Origin: Fennellomyces sp. T-0311 | Lineage: Eukaryota; Mucoromycota; Mucoromycetes; Mucorales; Lichtheimiaceae | Reading direction: 5' to 3' | DNA: 64,000 nucleotides | Assembly (NCBI GenBank): GCA_025266875.1 | Contig: JALLLT010000007.1 | Span: 1,116,001 to 1,180,000 of the forward strand | In this document: in pieces, positions 24,658 through 36,694 of the stretch | Layout: each line of letters begins with the position of its first letter | Position numbering within the stretch: the stretch's first letter is position 1 | Made by a program: the position numbers and the translations under genes | The notes under the pieces: generated by a model | What the model was told of the DNA's origin: nothing | Database searches by the model: none | What the model saw: only the letters and a program-made list of their open reading frames with translations

Positions 24658-26202
24658 TTATTCTTCCATGGGAATGTCATCTTCTTCAATATACTCTTCA
24701 TCTTCTTCAAGATATTCTTCATCATCAGCAGTAGCTTCTTGGTACTGCTGGTACTCGGACACCAAATCGTTCATGTTGGATTCAGCCTCGGTGAACTCCA
24801 TCTCATCCATACCCTCGCTTGTATACCAATGCAAGAAAGCCTTGCGACGGAACATGGCGGTGAACTGTTCGTTGACGCGCTTGAAGAGATCCTGGATAGC
24901 TGTACTGTTACCGATGAAAGTACCGGACATGCGCAAGCCAACAGGAGGGATATCACACAGAGATGACTTGACAGAGTTGGGAATCCATTCGACAAAGTAT
25001 GACGAGTTCTTCTGTTGGACAGCCAACATTTGGTTTTCGACTTCCTTGGTGGAAAGACGACCACGGAAGATAGTGGCGACGGTCAAGTAGCGACCATGAC
25101 GGGTGTCAGAGGCAGCCATCATGTTGCGAGCATCGAACATCTGAGCAGTCAGCTCGGGGACGCTCAGGTTGCGGTACTGTTGCGAATTGAATGCGGTCAA
25201 CGGAGCAACGCCGACCATGAAAAAGTGGAGACGAGGGAAGGGCACCATGTTGACGCACAACTTACGCAAATCCGAGTTCAACTGGCCGGGGAAACGAAGC
25301 GAAGTGGAGACACCCGACATGACAGCAGAGACAAGTTGGTTCAAGTCGCCATAGCCAGGGCTGGCGAGCTTCAATGTGCGGAAGCAGATATCGTACAAGG
25401 CTTCATTGTCGATACAGAAAGTGGCATCACAGTTTTCAACGAGTTGGTGGACGGACAGGACAGCATTGTAGGGCTCGACGACGGTGTCAGAGACCTTGGG
25501 GGAAGGCACGACCGAGTAAGTGGTCAGGATACGGTCAGGGTATTCTTCACGAATCTTGGACAGCAACAAGGAGCCAAGACCCGAGCCGGTACCACCACCA
25601 ATGGAATGAGCAAGTTGGAAACCTTGCAAACAGTCGGTGCTTTCGGACTCCTTGCGCACAACATCCATAATTGACTCGACCAATTCGGCACCTTCAGTGT
25701 AGTAACCCTTGGCCCACGAGTTACCAGCACCAGACTGGGCGTGCACAAAGTTATCAGGACGGAAAATCTTGCCATACACGCTGCTTCGGATGGCGTCCAT
25801 CGTGGCAGGTTCCAAATCCACCAGCACAGCTCTGATTTTTCATATATGTCTTTAGAACGCACAACTCCCAGTTTGTCCTGCATATACTTGCCTGGGGACA
25901 TATCGGCCCGCGGAACCTTCATTGTAGAACACATTGATGCGCTCAAGTTGGAGATCGTTGTCGCCGGCGTAGATGCCATTGCCGTCGAGACCGTGTTCGG
26001 CACTGATAGTTTCCCAAAACTTTTGGCCAATCTGCAAGAACAAGACGGATCAGCAAACGCTTATCGAAAAATCATATGCACGCACCTGGTTACCGCACTG
26101 GCCTTCAAGGGGTAACAATGACAACAGTCCAAATGTCAGTCAAACGCTGCAACATGGCTATTTTTTGCACCTACCGGCTTGTACGTGAATGATTTCTCTC
26201 AT
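24658..26202 (-). CDS. Beta-tubulin
   Basis: Minus-strand exons 26175..26202 (28 nt), 26086..26102 (17 nt), 25892..26031 (140 nt) and 24658..25831 (1174 nt) give 452 aa. The start is [20 protein letters not shown] across the first two introns. Later come the tubulin signature GGGTGSG ([14 protein letters not shown]), the [13 protein letters not shown] motif, and an acidic Glu-rich C-terminal tail, [16 protein letters not shown]. Beta-tubulin pairs with alpha-tubulin in microtubules, the substrate of the CLIP-like protein at the left of the window. Intron 3 has donor AG|GCAAGT (GC-AG); this placement alone restores the invariant [12 protein letters not shown]. The second exon of 17 nt is a micro-exon encoding most of GQCGNQ. 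Confidence 0.97.
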
Positions 26203-26564
26203 TATAACGGATTAAGGCTAGGGTGATTGAGGGGGACTGAGGCAAAAGACGGTAAGACCACATGCACAACGAGAGGGTGGCACACTTACAAGTAAAGCTT
26301 AAACGAAGGAATGACGCTTTCGGGAGAAAAAGGACAAAGGGGAAAAGAGGTGTTTGGAAAAAAAACAGCAAAGAACCAATACAATAAGAATAACGTGGGA
26401 CGTTGCACGAGCAAATCATTAAGCACTTTATTAAGTCAAAAAGACGTGATTATTTCCGAACATGGACCACATGTCTTTAGCGCACATGGCGGCCACCTGT
26501 CTTTTTTTTCTTAATGATGACTTTTTATTGACAGTAAAAAAATCACAACACGCACTGTTTTTTT
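26203..26564. other. Spacer between beta-tubulin start and eS19 stop
   Basis: This 362-bp region upstream of beta-tubulin should contain its promoter and the 3' region of the eS19 gene. No gene is seen. Confidence 0.5.
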
Positions 26565-27432
26565 TTACTCTTCATCCTCATCAACGAGAGTCATGGCGAT
26601 ACGGTCCAAATCACGCTGACCGTCCTGGGTGATACGGCGGCCACTAATAGAAAAACGTGTCGGTCAGGATGACAGGTTGGACCGTCTAGCACTTACCCCT
26701 TCTTATCCTTCTCCAAGACACCGATCTTCTCCAAGGACTGGAGGACCTTGCGGTTGATGGAGCCGGAGGCATCGACGTGGTGCGAGGGGCGGGAACCGCG
26801 GTTAACACGGCCACCGTGAACCTTGTTCAAGGCACCGACACCAACGCTCTTGCGGATGTAGATGTGGCGGGCAACCGAGGCTATCATATTCAGACTATCA
26901 ACGCTGCTGCTCCCCTCTCTATCGGTTATTAATGAAACTTACCAGCACGGACGAAGTACCAGTCGGGATCATAGGGAGCCAATTCCTTGAAGGTACCGGT
27001 CTTGACAATGTCGACCCACTTGGGGACTTCGAGCTTGCCAGTGCGCTTGAGGTAGGCAGAGTAAGCCTTGATGAATTCTAATAAAGAGGTGGAATTGTTC
27101 AGTTTCCCAAATGTTCACAACGTCCAAGCCACCAGCCCCCATTGGCTCTCTTTCTCTCCAATTTGACAGGTACGAGCATCGTTTAATCACAATGCAATGT
27201 CGACGCGTGGCATTCCGTCATAATAACGAAAAAAATATTGCGTGTCGATAAAAACGAGTTGATTCGTTCGTGGTTGTATGCTTCTATACCCGTAATGCCC
27301 AATGCTGATTTTTTTCTTCTCTCTGGATTTCCATTCCCCTTCACGAGACGCCACACCCGCCAAAAAAATAGTGTAAAAATTTTTGTGTTTCGTACCGTGA
27401 GCGTTAACGTCCTTGACAGTAATACCACCCAT
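26565..27432 (-). CDS. RPS19: 40S ribosomal protein eS19 (RPS19)
   Basis: Minus-strand exons 27396..27432, 26943..27077, 26697..26880 and 26565..26643 give 144 aa. The protein reads [20 protein letters not shown] at the start, then [72 protein letters not shown] and [19 protein letters not shown], which is eS19 end to end. The three GT-AG introns fit frame exactly. eS19 is a small-subunit protein needed for 18S rRNA 3'-end maturation. The start codon lies 274 bp from the stop of the next gene on the same strand. Confidence 0.97.
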
Positions 27433-27706
27433 GGTTCTGTGCGTGCTATAAAGAGGAAGCGAACAGGAAAAGAGAAGGAACCCTTTCAAGCGGTGGCAAG
27501 CCGCCTCACAATAAAAATTTTTTCAGACACCGCGTTTCCAGCTGTGTGAGTTCTTTTGCCTTACACATCTTTAACAGGCCGTTTCCTATAACCCAAGCAG
27601 CTGTTGTCGTAGCGACAGAACATATATGTAGCCATGGCAACCGATATGATATTTCATAAAATTTACTTTTCTTTATAAAATTCCAAAAAAAAACATATAT
27701 GCTAGT

Positions 27707-29994
27707 TTATTGCGGCTTGGCAACATCATAAACATGCACAGCAGCATCCTGTCCGACACTGACAACACCGATATGGGCATCATCACTCAAGCTCTTGTTC
27801 AAAAATCCAACATCATTGACGGCATCGACATGGGCGTTTTTGATAGGCACCTTCTTGAACGGCTGCTCTCGGTTCCATACAAAGATATTGGTGTCGATAC
27901 CACCGCTGACCAAGAAGACACCACACTTGGACCAGTTCAATCCAGAAATGCGACCTGAATGGAACACCCACTTTTGGTTTGTAATATCACCACTTGTCGT
28001 ATCATACAAAAAGATCTTGCCAACGCTGTCACCAACGGCAATCAGATCGAGCGTAGGATGAGGTGCCAACGCAGAAATGTAACCAAGGTGGTTACCGAAA
28101 TCCTTGGCGTGGTTGAGCTTGTCTCCATCTAATTCATACACGTGAACTTTGTTATCCTAAAAAAAACTTGTCTCAGTAATTAAATCCTCTCTGTCAATAT
28201 GGCTTTTACCTGACCACCAACAAAGACGGTTTTGCCAGATGGATCGATGCTTGCGACAGTAGGAGTGAATCCAAGGTTGTCTGCTTGGCAGATCTTTTTA
28301 CTGTCGGCATCAAAGACTTGGACATTTTCTGCGGTTGCTACGACGGTCTTTCCAGCGACTGTCGTCAAACTCTTAGGTAAAGCACCCGTCGATACTAACT
28401 TGCCACTAAAATTCCGTTATGAGTTGACTTTTTTCTTGAAGGAGTTAAAGTAAAAAATAAATACCCAAAGCTCTTGCTAGCGAGATCAGCAACACGGATT
28501 GTATCATCCATACCAGCAGAAACAAGCTTGTTGTCATGAACATCCATGGCAACGACTTGATTGGAATGGTTTTCGCCATCCAAGTTCTTGGCTTCAGTAT
28601 GACCACCCTCATCACCAAGCGACCAAGAGTATACGCGGCCATCATAGGATCCCGTGAAGAGGGTATCGTCCTCTGAAATAGCTAATGCAGTAATAGCTTT
28701 ACCGTGACCGTCGATCGTTCGTGACACCTTGCCACTGTTCTTATCCAAGTAGTTGATTTCTCCAGACAATGAAGTGCTGAGTAACCAGTCATTTTGCCAC
28801 AAATTACCAACTTGCTGGCTACCCACTGCGCTCGATGTAAATTCAAACGTGCTATACTTTGTGGTTAACGAAATTGATCTTCAGCAAAACATAAAGTCAC
28901 TTACTTTACAACAGATTTGGCAGACACGTCCCAAATCTTGGCAGTGCAATCAGCGGATGAAGTAAGGAGTTGTGTACTGTCTGGCGACCAGCTGACAGAG
29001 AAAATACTGCCTGTATGAGCATCATCACCACCCAGCTCATCGATCTTGTCTCCCGTTTTGCCATCGTACAAGAAAATCTATACAAGAAAATGCATAAGAT
29101 ACACTATTCTTTCTTTTAATAGGTAGGTACATACCTTGGCATCAGCACCAACACTAACGAAATGATCGCCATTTGGTGAAAACTCAACGGCATGGATGAA
29201 ACGGGTATGGTCACGGATGGTCTTGGCGTATTTGAACGGAACGCCGTTAAAGAATGCAACTGTCATATCATCGGAAGCAGTGACGGCACGGAAAGGTCGT
29301 TGTTGACGGATACTGACGCTGTTGATCACCTTGGAGTGACCAGTAATTTCACCAACAGAAGACAAGGTGTCGAAAGCAAATGCATGGCCAAAGCTAATAC
29401 ACAAAAGTTCTAGACCCCCTCATTTTGCAATAGGTATAAATTCACAAGCCTACCGTTCCTTGCCTTCACCTACAGCGATCAACCGCTTGCTTTCCGAATC
29501 CCAAGCAATGTCGCTGATTTTTCCGGATACAGGGCGGATTTCGTTCTTTAGCATGTGTTCCTCGTTTACAGTATCCCAGATACGCACGTTGCCATTGACA
29601 TCTATTTTTTTCTCGGTTACTATGGTGAATTTCTTGTATAGAACAACCTAGTATTACCTCCAGACGCAATATAGAATCCACTAGGGCTGTAACGCGCGAC
29701 TGTCGTCTGAGCATTATGTCCAACATACTCGGTTGCCAACGTTGGGTTCTAACACAACTTGAGTTTTCCTCTTTCGTAGGGTTTTCAAAAACCACTTACC
29801 TCAATATCACGAATAAACACGGACTTGCCGTTGGTGTACACAAAGTTCTTTCCCTTGGGGTCCTTGCCGAGTTTGATACCTTCACCACGGTTGGTTTGAG
29901 GAAGCGGTGCAAACGTGTATTCTATTTTCGCGTTTAATGACGAATGACATGAGCCGAGATGTTTTTTTCTTTCCTTACTTTTTGTGTAAGACAT
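27707..29994 (-). CDS. AIP1: Actin-interacting protein 1 (Aip1/WDR1), WD40 repeat protein
   Basis: A multi-exon minus-strand gene starts at ATG 29994 with a 16-nt first coding exon. Splicing gives [20 protein letters not shown] then [22 protein letters not shown]-like blocks follow: [97 protein letters not shown] and further repeats down to [12 protein letters not shown]. The DPKG..FVYTNG start, the order of repeats and the size (about 600 aa) match Aip1, which cooperates with cofilin to disassemble actin filaments. About eight introns of about 50-70 nt are present. Exact internal junctions were checked only in part. Confidence 0.9.
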
Positions 29995-32066
29995 TATAAA
30001 TTACTGCAAGATGGGAAAAAGATAATGAGGTCCGCGTCAGTTTAAGTAGCTTAGCGTAAGCGGCGTTTCAACCCTTGCTTGAATGGGTCCATTCCGCCAA
30101 GGAACCTTGTTCTGATGTACTCGGATGTTTTGGCGCTGTGTCACCGTCGTGTTTATGCAAAAGCCCGTTTCCTTGGCAGTGCGGCTGATAAGCATCTTTG
30201 ACCATTGGATCCTGTGCACACCGTTTAAGAAAAAACGCGCGTCATCAAGCGGTGCTGATACGTAGAGCTGCTAAGCGTATTACCAACAGGCTGTCTTCGA
30301 AAATAGCAAACACCAATTCGTCTACAGCACTTTGGCTGCAACAAGTTTCGAGCCAAGATGTATAAGACGGACACATTATCATGGGTAGGAACGGAAAGAT
30401 GGCCATTGAAATAGTCGTCTGCAAAGCCATCGGCATGGTCGCCGAACAAAAGCATGTACAAAACGTTATAGAGGGATTCTTTGCGCCCAAACATAGTTTT
30501 TTATATGCGTATGACTCATTTACATTTCTAAATCATGTCTATATTACGCCAACTGTACCTAGACCTCCCAATTCGGGCGGTTGGCCTGGAAAGCCGACCT
30601 ATTACGTCCGACTTTTACGGGCATACATAATCGGTCAAAAGATGTATGGCCGAATAGTTGAAAAAAGTATGAATTTTATTTGGAAGTGTTCTTGACTTGC
30701 TGCTATAGGTATATGGTTGCTTCCTTGCGGTATAAATATATAGATATAATAACAGAGATCAGATGCCATATTTGAAAAATAAACCGTTGTTGGGAAAAAG
30801 GCAGGCCTGTGTCAAAAAGTTGCGAATATGTATAGAATAGAGAGAAAAGAAAAAATATCGTAGGCAAATGCCAGAGAGGTAAACGTGTTTAAGATAGGGA
30901 TACCACACTAGGTGTAAATATTTGAAGGCGCGAATGGTCAGCCTTGAAGAGCTTCTTCCGGTGCTGGCTCGTCATCATCGTACTGCGCGTTTTTGTGGCT
31001 CGGCTTACCAATCTTGCGGAAGACCTGTAAGAGTGCTTGTCACGTTTCTTCCATTTACCCAGGGTCTGTCCAGTATGGCCAAATACAGATACCCGAACGG
31101 ACGCGGATATGAATACGTGACCGACTGTTGATCCAAGTATCCCAGTCGGACCTCCCGGATCAATGCAGTGAATCGAATTGTCAGCTAGAAACCTACTTAC
31201 AAGGGGCTGCACTTGGATCAATGGAACTGAATACAGGCGATACAGTAGTATGTCAACGAGATCAAGCTATCTTGCTTGAAGAATACGTTAAATGCATCGA
31301 TGATCGTGGCTCCTTACGTTGTATATACAAAGAAGGCGTCGAGAGCAATGAAGTGTTATAGCGGACACTTGTTTTATTTTGTCCTTTTCCGAGAATTCAT
31401 TTGGTTGATAGAATTTATTGTGCCAGAAGTCCAGTTTTAGACCTTCCAGCCTCTAACCATGTCCAGCAATGAGTGATCTTGGTCTGAGTTAGTCATTACG
31501 ACACCGGCAGCTCCAACATGTCAATTGGTTTACGTTTTTACGGCTACTCGAGATAATAAACAGCAATTACATACTGTGTAATTGTTGAATTATCATCTCG
31601 CAGCTATTATCGTTATCGTGGTATTAAACCGGGATCGAAGTGATTATGATTAATTCCCAATGAGTGTATGGAAAAAATATGACCTTATCTTCCGACGAGC
31701 AATAGAAATATAACCAAAGCAGCAAGGTCATTTTCTGCGACACAATCGCCATACTAGCAAGTCGAATAGGGTCACTGCAGAAACAAGTCCAAAGGTATGA
31801 AATTAAAGTCGAATTAATCAACGAGAAAACTGTTTCAATCAAACTTTTTTAGCTTTATCATATCGACAAAGGAAAGTATCTTATGTAGATGAACATGTTA
31901 CTCGAAACTCAATCTAACGAACCCTTATACAAAGTAATTTTAAGTCGGAAAAAGCATCTCAAACATGCCTTGTAATGACCAGACGTTCGAGACGTACTTT
32001 AAAGTCTAAAGGATGTAACGCTTACTATCAATATGTCATTATGCGACGGAGGTTTTTTTTTTTGCT
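29995..32066. other. 2-kb region without a confident gene
   Basis: Several open stretches occur in conflicting frames at 30.2-30.7 kb, none recognisable. On the minus strand, after an acceptor-like CTCTTACAG at about 31,032, a frame reads VFRKIGKPSHKNAQYDDDEP to a stop near 30,944. It looks like the last exon of an unidentified protein, but no upstream exon was found. A plus-strand open stretch at 31,128-31,361 is unassigned. 31.4-32.0 kb is AT-rich with nothing visible. Confidence 0.35.
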
Positions 32067-33216
32067 TTATGCGTACGTACATAATTCTTGATATTCAGAG
32101 CAGTCGAATTGGCGAGCTATTTCGCTCATAAACTCTTTGGAGATTTTGCGTAGCTCATTAATGCGAAATGTATTCAAGTATAGTACGTAGCTCACGATGC
32201 ATTCATCGCATTCTCCAGTTGGTTAAATAATGAACAATAAATGCTGGTATAGAATAAAAGGGCTGGCGAACAAATTCTTTAAGTGGTAAGATATTCTCCG
32301 TTGACATTGCTGGAACATTATGCTCCAGGGCGCGTGCTTCCGTATCAAACTATTACGCTTGTTTCGCAAGAATATCTGAGTCATTTAAACGCTATTCACC
32401 TCTGTCCATGACGGCAACATGCTGTCTTTCGACTGATTTTAGATGTCCTGTCGCTACATAGCATCTGCATCGATAGGAGTGCTGAATTCCAATATGGGTA
32501 GGTTTTCCTGTGCTGGAAGATAGTAAAATTGGGTCCTTAGATCATATACTGGCTGGTGGTAATTAAAAGTGACACCATCCTGGGTCTCTAGAAATATGTT
32601 GGCAAATCCGATGTGATTTCCTGCCGGTCAGTATTCTTGCATACCACAGTGCCGTACAAGCCCACCACTTGCAATTAATACTAACCCGAATGTTGTTAAG
32701 AAATTTAATAGCTATCCTAGAATTACGCACCATGACGCTGCCTCATCGGGAATGCAGAGTACTACCAACAAGAAGGGTACTTCTAGACATAGACGCCCAC
32801 TCGACAGTCCGTATACGCTTGCCTCAGTGTCAATCCAGGCAAGGCATTGATATTTATGAGTTTTCTCCAATCTTTATTTTCATCAATAGCAAGTTCGTAT
32901 ACAAGGTCAATCTGAAACACGCATTTTTTGTGAATAAGCACATCTGTTGTATTTCGCATAGTTTGGTTTCAAAGTAGCTTTGATCGATGAACATCTTGTC
33001 GTTCCAAATACACTGGATATCAAAGTCTTTGGATATCTGCTGAATGGGCCCTTTGAAATCGACTTTTTGCTTTCCTCGGTATGGTTTCCCTCGTATTTCT
33101 GTATAGTACTTCTCCATGTTAGTTCCAAGAATAGCAAAGCGCCCAATAGTGTTCTTCCACACATGACTCACGCACGATTTGCAGGTAATGTGCCATGAAG
33201 AAATAATGAAGATCAC
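32067..33216 (-). pseudogene. HET-domain protein remnant, third locus
   Basis: Leftward from 33,216 the frame gives IQQISKDFDIQCIWNDKMFI and DQSYFETKLCEIQQMCLFT, matching the HET core of the 15-kb locus (LLQQICKGFGIEYLWYDKIC). After about 32,850, a second frame gives MSRSTLLVGSTLHSR, matching MSTRILVVGRNTHVW. Near 32,200 a third frame gives GECDECIVSYVL and SKEFMSEIARQFDCSEYQEL, matching EECDECVILGVI and the family C-terminus. Stops and frame shifts lie between the blocks and the middle is shortened. This is a decayed paralogue; end coordinates are approximate. Confidence 0.72.
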
Positions 33217-35881
33217 AAGCTCTGGCCCTTGCTTAGTTGGGAAATTTCCTTAGTAATACATAGGAGTCTGGCGAACCGAAAACAGTTAGGTATTGCCCTC
33301 GCTGGACACCTAGCACGGGGCAATTGAACCTTCAATGTACATTTACTGTCATGGAACCCGATAACAGCGTCACTTTAAGTATCGATTGCTGTGGAGGGAT
33401 GGCTAGGATATGTACTGAAGTGTCACGAATGAACTCCGAGATCATGCGCGTCAATACAAAAATGGGAGTCTACCATACTGCAAAGCAACGAAAAACAAAC
33501 AAAACCTGTTGCCTTAAATAGACATACACTCTAACTTTCCAACGACTTATTGCTATCGTAGCCCAAATACGCGTTGCACCATCGTTACTGCAACTTCTAA
33601 TGAATCATGCTGCTGAACCTCATTGCTAGCAAATCCAACCCGGGGAGCAGACTTTAGTTTAAAGGGTTTTTTTATTTTTCCATAACAAATCTTAATACTT
33701 GATAAGACCTACGCAGTTACTCTTAATAATGATCCGTGATATAAACAGAAGCACGTCTTACATATATGTGCGATCCATATGCGTTATGCCGCGTAATTGA
33801 CCGATCGGCATGTACAGCAGAAAGTCAATCTAGTCCATAAGAGCTAGAAACCCTATAGGATGAGCATTCCAATCGATCCATCACCGTAGTTACATACCAA
33901 TTTGAACGCTGTGGATAAAACCGACTGAGATCGATGTAAAGGTTACACGTCTCGTCCAGACCTACGCCCTGGCGCGAAGGAGACCAGGGCAATGGCAATG
34001 CACTCAACGCGATGTCCTTGGCAAAATGACCCGGTGACACCAAGTTCAACCTGATCCGCGTTTACCATTTCGCGCGCATTGCTTATTTTTATGCCAATGA
34101 CAAGATTTGTGTCATGACAAAAAAGCAACGCGATCAGCTGTTGTAATGTTTAATGTTACAATTGCAAGCAAAAGAAAAGCGATGGACGTACAGCGAGATT
34201 GGAATGTCGCCCGAGTTTAGTTGGTTCCAAAACAAAGGTACAGTTCAAACAGAATATTTTTCCGTAGCACACACAGGAGCTTGTCGGCATCACAATCTTC
34301 ACTGGTTACAGAGATGCTTGGCGCAGCCCTTATTGACCGATGCATGTCCGGTATGCGAGGTCGCAGATACTTGGGGCTTCCAATTAGGCCCGGCCGAGGT
34401 ATTTGGACGACAATGAAAGTAGCAAAAGAGACGGTATATTTGAAGTGCTACCCAAGTCATGCTCTTATATAACCTTATCTCTTTTGAATCGGCGCTGACC
34501 CGCTTTCTCCATAGAAGGAATGCGTTTCTTCCTTTGAGGTTTCCATCACCATGGAATATTGCGGGGCACCAGTGTTGTTGACTCTTTCTACACGCAAAAC
34601 ATAAGAAGATCTTTCCAATATGTCTGAGGGGCCTTTCGAATAAGGGCTGGAGTTTCAAGGAGCGCGGAATATTTCCTTTTGGCCCTTTTCTGATGTTTTA
34701 TGATGTCAGTCTTTCTCCATGGTATCTTCCAAGCGATGCATTCGATGCACTCTCCAGGGAACGTTCCCAAGTTCATTGTGCACGTTCAATGTATATCCGA
34801 AACAGTTACATGAAACGGGATCAAAAGTTCAGATCAGTGTGCTTCGCGGCAACAACGCGACTTTTTGCAAACTTAAAAAACTTGTAGCGGCTATGGCCGA
34901 ATCGGACGTCCTTTTATACTTCCTACACTGTGCGAATTTTTATTATATAAGCACCAATTGTTCGAAAAGCGTTAGAAAGAAAGGAGTCGAATCGTTCGCG
35001 TAAATATGTTGTGCATAATAGATCCGAAACACAAACGCGTGCGGAATACCTTGAGCTGCGACTCAGCTTTGAATTTGTGTCCGGGCACAGGGGTGTAAGT
35101 CTCTGAGTTCCCATAGGCTGGATGATCATTCTGCTTGATCTGCGCATAATCATTTACTGCCCAGTATCTTGATTGCTTCTGTTTTACAGCGAAAACATGT
35201 GACGGCGCGTGTCTCCAGTCGTTTGCTGTCTTTTTGCTAACTCGCACACGCCATTGGCAAACCTAAATTTTCTACGTAACTGTAACTTGACGTCCACACA
35301 GCTTGTCAAGCGTACCCATCAATGGGTATTTGAAAATGACTCTATGCTTGTAAGATTTGCATAAGATGGCCAGACAGCAAGTATGCTTTGCTTGCCAGAT
35401 ATGGTTTCAGACAAGTAAAATCTCTGTTGCCGTTTGAATAGCGTATAGCAACTTTCAATATGGCAGGGATGTACCTTCTGTAATAGTCATGCACGTATCA
35501 AGATGAGTGTAGAATGTCAAATGGTGACAAGCAATGCTACACGAGTTTCTCTCTTCGAACAAACCTGATATTGTCCCATTTTTTATTATGGATGTCAATT
35601 CCGAAAGCATCATACATTAATGATAGTAGTGTTTCCAGTAAAATGATAACATACATTGATTGATGATTTATACCCACAGAAAGTAAATAGATGGAATGCA
35701 CAGCTGGATCCCTGCCTTTCGCCGTAGTACCTGGGTACAAACTTCCTAAATTTTGCAGAAATCGTTGCTTATACGAAATAGGGTGCTATAGTAAAGACGT
35801 ATAATTCATTGCTCTCTACGCATGTAGTGACCATCGCGTAATCGGAGGCAGTATTAACCTGGACACTTCTTTTTGTTGTAC
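33217..35881. other. Degenerate region with unassigned fragments
   Basis: No intact gene is recognised. Several 60-120-codon open stretches on the minus strand (34,972-35,247; 34,299-34,658; 33,825-34,049) have protein-like composition but change frame and lack identifiable domains. The interval includes one copy of a dispersed repeat (35,111-35,263). Confidence 0.35.
35111..35263. repeat. Dispersed repeat, copy 1
   Basis: Starting CCCATAGGCTGGATGATCAT, about 150 bp are similar, with substitutions and small indels, to 54,474-54,631 in the same orientation. On the minus strand both copies read as related peptide (HPAYG and DWRHA / EWRHA blocks); this copy is open and the other has stops. Confidence 0.8.
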
Positions 35882-36694
35882 TTAACATCTGGGTCGTCGT
35901 CTGCTGCTCAGTTTCTTGATTATATAATTCGCAAACCGCAGCCCATGCAAATGGAGGGGTAAACGGAAGTTTTGCTAAATCAAAGTGATATGTGTAGTAG
36001 ACCACCCGCGCAGGCAAGACCCGATTATTGCGAATATGCCCTACTTACTCCAAATGTAGATAGCTTCGGATCAAAGAACTCTTGAATATGGCTACTCCGT
36101 ATCAATGCAGTGATGGTATTTTCCCGGTAATAAGCAGCTCTTTCGTACAACACACCTATGTTTATCATCGTGGTGCTGACGCTATAGCATTTTGACCGCT
36201 CTGTTGGGACTTCTTTGTGATAGGACATAATCATTTGTATCTTTCTGGTGTATATAATACATGAAATCATGGGTAAAATACAATAGAAAGAGCACTAAAA
36301 GAAAACACGCACCGATTGATGATTGGTGATTGATATATAAATAGAAATGAGGGTAAGATATACATAGTGGGATTTTGGTAAAAAAAAAATGCATAACAGC
36401 TGCAGCTTCTCCTCGACTTCCCAAAAGATCCTCAACTGTAGTCTACAATCTACATAAACCGAAACATTAGAAAACATATATCTAGTTATCTGTATAAATA
36501 TAACAAAATAGTTACCTTGACTGTCCGTCTCAGCTTCAATATCACAAGAACCCCAGTTATCATCATTGAAGGAGGAGTTAATATATCGTAAGTTGGTGTT
36601 TTCCCCAAGCACATCGGATCTGGATCAAAGCTGAACGAAAGCTCTCTGCCTTTTCATTTTGGAGTTCTCTATACTTACGGTAATCCCAACCCAT
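35882..36694 (-). pseudogene. Uncharacterised, probably decaying multi-exon gene
   Basis: From ATG 36694 (MGWDY) with a consensus donor GTAAGTATAG, splicing to an exon at 36516..36619 gives PMCLGKTPTYDILTPPSMMI followed by a hydrophobic stretch. A later exon frame reads TTVEDLLGSRGEAAAVMHF and runs into a 10-nt T tract, after which the reading frame is uncertain. Another open exon (to about 36,049) reads SHIQEFFDPKLSTFG before a GTAAGT donor. The plausible splice sites suggest a real former membrane-protein gene, perhaps RGS-like, but I could not identify it. The homopolymer may mark a frameshift. Confidence 0.3.

Noticed and set aside
25015..25674. 219-codon open frame opposite beta-tubulin
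   Set aside because: It is fully antisense to highly conserved tubulin sequence, and its composition follows the tubulin codon pattern.
30225..30695. Overlapping open frames on both strands near 30.2-30.7 kb
   Set aside because: They occupy conflicting frames and strands, have no recognisable motif, and lack supporting splice sites.
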